Positions 57,553 through 64,000 of a stretch of DNA of 64,000 nt are shown in pieces. The stretch lies in the NCBI RefSeq assembly GCF_003855095.1, contig NZ_CP033972.1, positions 1,178,001-1,242,000 on the forward strand, given 5' to 3'. Position 1 is the first letter of the stretch, and each line of letters opens with the position of its first letter. A program made the position numbers and the translations under genes. The notes beneath the pieces are model-generated. The model saw nothing but the letters and a program-made list of their open reading frames with translations. It ran no database searches and was not told the DNA's origin. This stretch comes from Gordonia insulae. GTDB taxonomy: Bacteria; Actinomycetota; Actinomycetes; Mycobacteriales; Mycobacteriaceae.

Positions 57553-60244
57553 ATGGAACCCAGCGCGCGCAAGGTCGTCGGTCGCGAGGACGAGCTTGCG
57601 CACGTACGCCACTGCGCACGGCAGGTCGTCGACGCGCGACCGTGCGTCGTGCTCATCGAGGGCGACGCAGGCGTCGGCAAATCGAGCCTCGTGCGGGCGG
57701 CCGGAGCCGATCTCTTAGGATTCACCGTGCTGCGCGCCGACGCAGACGAACTCGCCACCGAGACGTCAATGTGGCTGCTGTCCCAGCTCGGGGCGTTCAC
57801 CGCCGACAAACCCTTTCCCGCGGGACATGAGCTACTGCAGCTTCTGAGTGAACGCCAGTCCGAGGGCCCGGTGGCCGTGATCATCGAAGACCTGCACTGG
57901 TCAGACACGGCTTCGGAGGTGGCACTGTTGACGGCGTTTCGTCGGCTCAGCCCGGGCGACCGCGTGCTCGCACTGATCACCACACGCCCGGCTGGGATCC
58001 CTGCGGACTCTGCGTGGCGCCGTCTCGGCGCCGACCCGGATCGTGGCCGACACCTGATCATCGGCGATCTGACCGAGCGAGATGTCGCGGCCATCGCCGA
58101 GTCCGACGGTATCGTTCTGGGACCCACGGCCGCAGCCCGATTGCATCGCCACACCGGTGGCCGTGCCCTGCATGTCCGCACGCTGCTCACCGAACTCAGT
58201 TCCGCCGAACTCAACAGTGTCGCACCGCTGCCCGCCCCGCGATCGCTCGCGCAGACCGTCACCAATCGCGTACGCGCCCTGCCGAACCAAGCACAGGCAT
58301 TCGTGGAGGCACTGGCGGTGGCCGGAGGGTCGGCCGGCCTCATCGACCTCGGCACGGCGACCGCGTCAACCGACCCATCGGCGGTGTTGGCCGAGGCGTT
58401 GGAAAGTGGTCTGCTCGAACACCTGCCCCGCGACCCGATCCACCGAGTGCGGTTCGTCCATCCCTTGTATCGGGTTGCGGTCTACGACGACATCTCCCCG
58501 GCTCGGCGTCGCGAACTACACCTCGCGTTCGCTGGAGCGGCCAGCAGTCCCGCGATCGGCCTGCACCACCGGATCGCCGCGGCGGACCGGGTCGACCCCG
58601 AGTTGGCCGCCGAGCTCGACGTCGCCGCCGACGCCACCGGCGACTCGGCGCAGTCCGCCGCCTATAGCGCCGCGGCAGCAAGAATCGGGGAAAGGGAGCA
58701 GGCCGCACGGCGTATCCTCGCGGCCGGGCAGCACAACATGAATGGTCGCCACCTCGCCGCGATGCGGGCTCTGGAGGCCCGGCTGCGCTCGTGTCCGGTC
58801 TCGGTGCAACGTGACATCGAGTTGTCCTGGCTGGCCTGGCAGTCGGGTCGGATCGATGAGGCCGAGACACTCTTGCGCGATGCTGTCGACCTGGACGAGC
58901 TGCCCCAGCAACTCGCCCGGGCACATCTGGCCCTCAGCGTTCTGTCGAACGTGCAGGCGAAGGGGACCGAGGGCATCCGGCACGCCCGGGCTGCACTCGA
59001 CCTCGCCGCCCCGGGCTCCCCGGAGGCAGAGTTCGCCGCGTTCGTGGAGGTGGGTGCGGTCGGTCCAAGCCGACGGTGGGATCGCCGGACTCCAGCTGCT
59101 CCTGGCCCGCTACCCAGATCCGTGGGACGTCGAGCACACCGACATGAACCGCATCTGGGGGAGGGGAATGCAGAATCACTACGCCGGCCGCGTGACCGAA
59201 TCGCTGCGGTGGTTGCGACTGTCCGAGGGTGCACTCCAGCGTGATGAGCTGTCGCCACTACTCGGCGACCGCAGGGCGCAGACCAACGTGATCGTCGCCC
59301 GATGTGAATACGTGCTCGGACATTGGGACAAAGCGCTCGTCAGCGCCCACTCCGCACTCGATCTCGCCGCCGACGAATCCCAACTGTGGATCACCGCACA
59401 GGCTCACGCGATCAGCGCGATGGTGCACGCGGGCCGCGGAAACTTCGACGTCGCCGACAGGCACATCAAACGCGGCAACCAGATCGCGGCGGTGGTGCCA
59501 ACCGTGGACGCCGTCGGGATGACCACGTGCGCACGTGCTGCTCTCGCCGAGGTGAAGGGAGATTCCGAAGCCGTCATCGCGGAACTCGCAGTGCTGACTC
59601 GGGGCGGCGGCGACCACCTTCCGGGGTCGCATTCGTTGTTCTTCTGGCCCACGCTGGTCGCAGCGCGACTCGACCGCGGCGACCGGGCCGGCGCAGAGTC
59701 CGAGCTTGCGGCGTTGATCGATTCTGCGCGTCGACGGTGCCTGGACTTTCGGATGCAGATCCATTGGCTCAACGCCCGGATCGCCGGGCTCGATGGTGAC
59801 TCCACCCGAGCCGACGTCGAGTACGCGGCGGCCGTTGAGTCGGAGACGACTGACCAACTGGTGCTCGATCGTGCCGCGATGCGACGCGACTACGGGATGT
59901 TTCTGCGGGCCAACCGGCGCCGCCGCGCAGCGACAGAACAATTCGCGATCGCGCGGCGAGTGCTCTCCGACGCCGGAGCTTTCCCGTACCTGCGCGCGGT
60001 GGATTCCACGATCACCGGCGGCGCCGGAATTCCCGAGTCAGCTGATCCTGACAGTGCGTTGTCGATCTTGACCGATCGCGAGCGCGACGTCGTCGTTCTC
60101 GCCGCGGACGGTCAGACCAACAAGGAGATCGCGGCCGGTCTCTACGTCAGCGTCAAGGCCGTCGAATATCACCTCGGTAATGCCTACGCGAAGCTGGGAG
60201 TCCACTCACGCCGTGACCTCAAAGGTGTTGTCCACCGGAAGTGA
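57553..60244 (+). pseudogene. LuxR-type ATPase regulator (LAL-like) with a frameshift near 59065-59075
   Basis: The N-terminal part has VVGREDELAHVRH, Walker A IEGDAGVGKSS and Walker B VAVIIEDLHWSD, typical of large ATP-binding LuxR proteins. The frame is normal to about VEVGAVG, after which homologous sequence continues in the +1 frame (SVQADGGIAGLQLLLARYPDPWDVEHTD) through helical repeats to the HTH LTDRERDVVVLAADGQTNKEIAAGLYVSVKAVEYHLGNAYAKLGVHSRRDL. Removing one base, for instance a G in the GGTCGGTCC stretch, restores about 896 residues. Its end overlaps the convergent ligase gene by 26 bases. It may be a true mutation or a sequence error. Confidence 0.78.
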
Positions 60245-61724
60245 CGCCGATCTGGCTGAGCAACCTCCGCCGATCCGGCTTGCCCTGCGCGGTCACCGGC
60301 ATGGTCAGCACTCGCTGCAGGTGCACATCCGCCAATCGCGGACCGCCGACTGCAACCAGATGGGATCGGAGATCCTGCTCGTTGATACCGGAACCGGGTG
60401 CGAGAACGACCCACACGGCGAAGTCAGCGGTCTCAGAGTCGAGCGGCGCAGCCACCGCATACCGTACGGCCGGGTGCCCCGACATCGCGTTCTCGATGTC
60501 GAGGGGCCACAGCGGAACACCGTCGATCACGCGTCGATCGGCTTCTCGGCCACGTACGCGGAGATATCCCTCCTCGTCGATCTCGCCGAAATCGCTACTG
60601 CGAAACCATCCGTCCGAGTGGAACCGGTCTCTTTCCGCACGAGCACCCCAGTACGCGGTCGCCGCACCTGGTGAACGAACTTCGATGCGCCCCAGCCGAC
60701 CGTGATCCATCGCGCGACCGGCATCATCGACGATCCGCACCTCGACGCCGGGGAGTGCTCGCCCCGCACTACCGAGCAGATCGGGACGATCGAGGCTGTA
60801 ATCTGCGCCGGCCAGCGCACACGCTGGACCGAATTCGCTGGCGCCGTACACGTGGGCCAACACCCCGGGGCGGAGGGCGGTGAGCAGCCGGTGGCGTAGT
60901 TCAGGTGGCGCGTCAGCACCGACATGAGTGACTGCTTGCAACGACGATAAGTCGTGATCGGGTCGGGTGGGACAGTCGACGAGTTCGACGAGAAGCGGCT
61001 CCACCAGCGCGATGTGAGTGATGCGATCTCGCTCGATCGACTCCAGAACTTCGTGCGGGTCGAATCGGTCGTGCAGGAATACCACGCCGCCGGCCAACAA
61101 CGTCTGGTCTACCGCCGTCTGCGCGATATATGCCAGGGGTGTGCAGACGAGTTGTCGTCGGGTGGGACTGCTCGGGCCGCCGATCAGGTGCCGATAGGCC
61201 GCGAAATCGCGGATGCTCGACTTGGACGTGCCGGTAGTGCCGCCGGTCGCCACCAGGATGCACGGGTCGTCGGCACGCACCGAAACCTCGGCCGCCGGGT
61301 CCTCCGCGGCACACAGGTCGGGCATCGGATCGGTGGCGTCCCAGATCCGGTCAGCCGCGACCGCCGTGATGTCGGCCGCTGCACCGGCCTCGAACACGAC
61401 GACAGTCGCCGGGTCGAGGCCGGACAGGAAGGCATTGAGCCGATCGGGGGAGTCCGCGCCGGGGCACACCACTGTGACCGCACCGGTGAGCGAAGCGGCG
61501 AATCGCACGGCCAGCGCGGTCACGGTGTTCGGTGCGATCAGGGCGACGAGCTCACCGCGCTTGACTCCGCGGGCGGCCAGCGTGTGGCGGAAACTGCGGA
61601 TCTCCCTGGCGAATTCGTCGGCGGTACACCTGCGCGTGGCATCGGCACACACCATCAGGTCGCCGGCCTCGTCGAGGCGATCGAGGATCAGCTGAGCATG
61701 GGTTCTGAACTCGGTAGACGGCAT
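60219..61724 (-). CDS. AMP-binding acyl/aryl-CoA ligase-like protein
   Basis: 501 residues from the ATG complementary to 61722-61724 with AGGAGA overlapping the MFS stop codon. The A3 motif reads LVATGGTTGTSKSSI, A5 VYGASEFGP, A7 DGWFRSSDFGEIDEEGYLRVRGR, and A10 MPVTAQGKPDRRRLL keeps the catalytic Lys. A8 is altered: RVIDGVPLWPLDIENAM where most members have DMIISGGENIYP-like residues. This resembles stand-alone adenylating enzymes of natural-product pathways. It is co-transcribed with the exporter 10 bases upstream, suggesting activation of a compound that is also exported or sensed. Confidence 0.83.
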   Translation of the reverse strand: MPSTEFRTHAQLILDRLDEAGDLMVCADATRRCTADEFAREIRSFRHTLAARGVKRGELVALIAPNTVTALAVRFAASLTGAVTVVCPGADSPDRLNAFLSGLDPATVVVFEAGAAADITAVAADRIWDATDPMPDLCAAEDPAAEVSVRADDPCILVATGGTTGTSKSSIRDFAAYRHLIGGPSSPTRRQLVCTPLAYIAQTAVDQTLLAGGVVFLHDRFDPHEVLESIERDRITHIALVEPLLVELVDCPTRPDHDLSSLQAVTHVGADAPPELRHRLLTALRPGVLAHVYGASEFGPACALAGADYSLDRPDLLGSAGRALPGVEVRIVDDAGRAMDHGRLGRIEVRSPGAATAYWGARAERDRFHSDGWFRSSDFGEIDEEGYLRVRGREADRRVIDGVPLWPLDIENAMSGHPAVRYAVAAPLDSETADFAVWVVLAPGSGINEQDLRSHLVAVGGPRLADVHLQRVLTMPVTAQGKPDRRRLLSQIGVTSGGQHL

Positions 61725-61734
61725 GGTGTTTCTC

Positions 61735-63297
61735 CTAGTCCTCGAGCGCAGCCGTGCGCGAGGGGATGCTGGTCCGGTCGCCGACGGTGTCGTCATCATG
61801 ACCGGTCGTGGTGCGCTGTCTCAACAGAATCGCGACCACGATGGCGGCGAGGACGGAAGCACCGGCACCGGCCAGGATCGCGTGGTGTAACCCGGTGACG
61901 AACGCGGTGTCGGCCGTGTCGGCGATCCGTCCGCCGAGGTGAGAGGCGAGGGCAAACGAGTCACGCGCCATGGCGTCCACAGCCGCCGGCACCTGTGCGG
62001 GAAGCTCCAGACTCGACCGATAGGTGGAAGTGAGGACACTACCGATCACCGCGATGCCGAAGGCTCCACCTACCTCGCGAGAAAGGTCATTCAGGGCTGA
62101 CGCGACGCCCTGCTGGGCGGGTGGGAGGGCACCGGTGATAGCACTCGTCGCCGGGGTCATCGCCCATCCCATACCCGCACCCAGAGGCAATAGGCCTCCG
62201 AGAAGGAGCCAGTAACTGCTGTGCGCATCGAGCTGGGCGAGAACAACCATCCCAGCCGCGATGAGCAGGAGTCCGGTCACGCACACGGCCCTGGTGCCGA
62301 TGCGCTCGACCACGACGGGCGCCAAGCGAGCGAAGGGCATCAGGGTGGCGGCCATCGGCAGCATGCTCAGCCCCGCGACAAGTGCGGAGTCACCGCGGAC
62401 CAGCTGCAGATACTGCAGCACCACGAAGATGAACCCGAAGAACGCGAAAAACTGGACGAATATCGAGAGACTCCCAGCCGCGAGCGCGCGCTTGGTGAAC
62501 ACCCTGGGGTCGAGCAGCGGTGACCGATGCCGCAGTTCCCACACTACGAATCCGGCTAGAATGGCCAGCCCGCAGGCGATTCCGGCCAAGGTTCGGCCAG
62601 CTGCCCAGCCGACCTCCGGCGCCTCGATGATCGAGTACACGAGGACGACGAGCCCGGCGACAGACAGGAGAGCCCCACCGACATCCAGACGGGCCACCTT
62701 CTTTCCCACCGATTCGGGTACAAATCGGAGGACGGCGACCAACGCGATGACGGCCAGTACGACGTTCAACGCGAAGGCCGATCGCCACGACCAGAACTCG
62801 AGCAGTACACCGGTACAGAGCACGCCGAGTATGGCGCTCGCACCCGCGACGCCAGCCCAGATGCTGACAGCCTTCGTCCGCTGGGCGGGCGGGAAGGTCG
62901 CTGTGATCGTCGACAGGGTCGCCGGCATCACGAAAGCGGCGCCGAGACCAAGCACGCATCGCAGCGCGATCAGCTCGGTCGGAGATCCCGCGGTCATGGC
63001 GACCGCCGAACCCAGTCCGAAGATCACCAGCCCCGCGATCAGGGCCCGCCGCCGCCCGAATCGATCGCCCAACGCTCCCGCGGGCAGGAGCAGTGACGCG
63101 AACACCAAGGAGTATGCGTCGATGACCCACTCGAGTTGAGTTTGGGTGGCGTGGGTACTGCGGGCGATGTCGGGTAGCGCCACGTTCAGCGACGACATCG
63201 CCGCCACCACTGTCGCAAGCGCCAAACAGACGACAAGGGTGATGAGTCCGTGGCGGGCTGTCGGCTCGCTGGCCGGTGCATGTTGGCGGGTGGTCAT
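61735..63297 (-). CDS. MFS transporter, DHA2 (EmrB/QacA) drug-exporter family
   Basis: 520 residues, 14 membrane segments. SLNVALPDIARSTHATQTQLEWVIDAYSLVFASLLLPAGALGDRFGRRRALIAGLVIFGLGSAVAM contains motif A (GDRFGRRRAL); RCVLGLGAAFVMPATLSTI and GVAGASAILGVLCTGVLLEFWSWRSAFALNV carry motif B and antiporter motif C. Proton-driven export of hydrophobic compounds is expected. First gene of the operon with the ligase. An inverted repeat 18 bases upstream of its start suggests repressor control. Confidence 0.9.
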   Translation of the reverse strand: MTTRQHAPASEPTARHGLITLVVCLALATVVAAMSSLNVALPDIARSTHATQTQLEWVIDAYSLVFASLLLPAGALGDRFGRRRALIAGLVIFGLGSAVAMTAGSPTELIALRCVLGLGAAFVMPATLSTITATFPPAQRTKAVSIWAGVAGASAILGVLCTGVLLEFWSWRSAFALNVVLAVIALVAVLRFVPESVGKKVARLDVGGALLSVAGLVVLVYSIIEAPEVGWAAGRTLAGIACGLAILAGFVVWELRHRSPLLDPRVFTKRALAAGSLSIFVQFFAFFGFIFVVLQYLQLVRGDSALVAGLSMLPMAATLMPFARLAPVVVERIGTRAVCVTGLLLIAAGMVVLAQLDAHSSYWLLLGGLLPLGAGMGWAMTPATSAITGALPPAQQGVASALNDLSREVGGAFGIAVIGSVLTSTYRSSLELPAQVPAAVDAMARDSFALASHLGGRIADTADTAFVTGLHHAILAGAGASVLAAIVVAILLRQRTTTGHDDDTVGDRTSIPSRTAALED

Positions 63298-63314
63298 CGG
63301 GTCTCCTGAGGTCG

Positions 63315-63338
63315 AGGATCAGCAATGATTCTGATCCT
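63315..63338. promoter_or_regulatory. Inverted repeat upstream of the MFS operon
   Basis: AGGATCAG (63315-63322) and CTGATCCT (63331-63338) are perfect complements with an 8-base spacer, 18 bases before the MFS start. Size and spacing suit a TetR- or MarR-type dimer. No intact regulator gene is visible next to it. Confidence 0.5.
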
Positions 63339-63396
63339 GAACGCAGACACCCTCAGAAACCCTTGGGATGGACCCTAAACGCTCCGGAACCGCTGG

Positions 63397-63566
63397 TCAG
63401 CGGAGGTCCGCCCACCGATTCCGTAGCTGACGGTTGACATCCGCCCCCAGACCACGGCTGCCGATCAGTAAGCCCCCGCTGAGCGACTGTCCGACGACGG
63501 TGACCGTGCCGGCGTCGAGTTCGTCGAGCACGTCGCGGAGGAATACGCACGTTCTAGGCGGCTCTC
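63397..63566 (-). pseudogene. Short C-terminal gene remnant
   Basis: On the minus strand an open stretch ends at the TGA complementary to 63397-63399 and reads FLRDVLDELDAGTVTVVGQSLSGGLLIGSRGLG and then ADVNRQLRNRWADLR. It has protein-like composition, with a GQSLSGG elbow that recalls alpha/beta hydrolases. It is closed upstream by a TGA and has no convincing start. I take it as the tail of a deleted gene; the family is not established. Confidence 0.35.
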
Positions 63567-63585
63567 GCCAGATACAGGACGTGCC

Positions 63586-64000
63586 TCAGGCAGCGTCCAG
63601 CGTGGCGATCGATTCGCCGACTCGACGAAGACTCTTGTGCTGCAGCGCGGTTCCTATTCTCGCCAGCAGCTCGACACAGGGCCAGAGCGCTTCTTGTACA
63701 TCGACACCTCGGACTGTGGTGACGTCGAAACAGGTCACCTCGGTGAGCGTAGACGTCCGCCATCCGTCGCCGCGCAGCCACTGCAGATCACGACTACGTG
63801 TCAGCGGAGCCAGCATCAATCTGCGAGGCACGCCCTCCGCGAGAGCACTGGACGCACTACCGTGCCCCGCCGTCTTCGTCCACCACAGCACGCCGTCGAC
63901 GTCGACCTCAGGCATTGTCTGCCCGCCCGGAAGGCTCTCGCGAGCGCGCACAGGGGATTTACTGAAGACGAACAGTCCGGACGCGCCTATCCCCGTGAGG
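63586..64000 (-). CDS. Unrecognised protein, C-terminal part (cut by window edge)
   Basis: The frame is open from the right window edge to a stop at 63586. Visible residues include LTGIGASGLFVFSKSPVRAR, VDVDGVLWWTKTAGHG, RRLMLAPLTRSRDLQWLRGDGWRTSTLTEVTCFDVTTVRGV and a final helical LLARIGTALQHKSLRRVGESIATLD. No family recognised; no membrane segment in the visible part. The true start is beyond the window, or one of the internal GTG/ATG codons. Confidence 0.45.
   Translation of the reverse strand, partial: LTGIGASGLFVFSKSPVRARESLPGGQTMPEVDVDGVLWWTKTAGHGSASSALAEGVPRRLMLAPLTRSRDLQWLRGDGWRTSTLTEVTCFDVTTVRGVDVQEALWPCVELLARIGTALQHKSLRRVGESIATLDAA

Overview
The window is high-GC DNA with dense, often overlapping genes, many GTG starts and Shine-Dalgarno sites close to the anti-16S consensus. 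The gene content points to a mycolic-acid-containing actinobacterium (order Mycobacteriales, most likely Gordonia or a close relative). The main pointers are an Lsr2 nucleoid protein, a single-chain long acyl-CoA carboxylase, a FadD5-type ligase, FadB2, a monomeric NADP isocitrate dehydrogenase, an F420-type LLM oxidoreductase and an iniBAC-like locus. The genus is an inference. No rRNA, tRNA, IS element, prophage or CRISPR array was seen.

Layout. 0-7.3 kb holds housekeeping and stress genes: the N-terminal part of icd, an ECF sigma factor with its DGPF/YCII partner, lsr2, a PhoD-like phosphatase, an SDR-DUF2867 protein and a PdxK/ThiD-like kinase. 7.3-10.7 kb is an operon of a ribbon-helix-helix protein, a (frameshifted) DUF4097 protein and a DrrAB-type ABC exporter. 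11.2-21 kb is lipid metabolism (LCC carboxylase, saccharopine-dehydrogenase-like protein, FadD5, FadB2) with bluB. 21-35 kb is mixed: secreted hydrolases, a bile-acid/sodium-type symporter divergent from a PucR-type regulator, an ArsR-SRPBCC pair, a flavodoxin, a second ECF/DGPF module, Amt, a carotenoid oxygenase, a crotonase and small membrane/DUF proteins.

36-47 kb is the most distinctive region, an expanded iniBAC-like locus. A LuxR-type STAND-like regulator and a membrane-anchored Hsp70-like protein are read leftward. Divergent from them are an IniB-N-domain protein, a long IniB-like Asn/Asp/Gly-rich protein, a second Asn/Gly-rich repeat protein, and two dynamin-like GTPases (IniA, IniC). 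Mycobacterial ini genes respond to cell-wall inhibitors. The layout here suggests an envelope-stress module in which Hsp70-like and repeat proteins work with membrane-remodelling GTPases.

47-53 kb is an amide or N-heterocycle catabolic cluster: acetamidase/formamidase, a FadR-type GntR regulator with a consensus operator, an AtzC/CodA-like amidohydrolase, a DUF1097 membrane protein, an AtzH-like protein and a Tat-exported amidase. It lies next to a 5'-truncated SGNH hydrolase. 53-57 kb has a DHFR-fold protein, a VapBC module, selO and a decayed second copy of vapC on the far side of selO. 57.5-63.3 kb has a frameshifted LuxR/ATPase regulator convergent with an AMP-binding ligase/MFS exporter operon, then an incomplete unrecognised gene at the edge.

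Regulatory sites readable from sequence include two matched ECF promoters (TGTCGR-N17-CGT), a 26-bp ArsR palindrome inside a promoter that seems to give a leaderless mRNA, a FadR-type GntR box, RHH half-sites overlapping a start codon, and paired palindromes before vapB.
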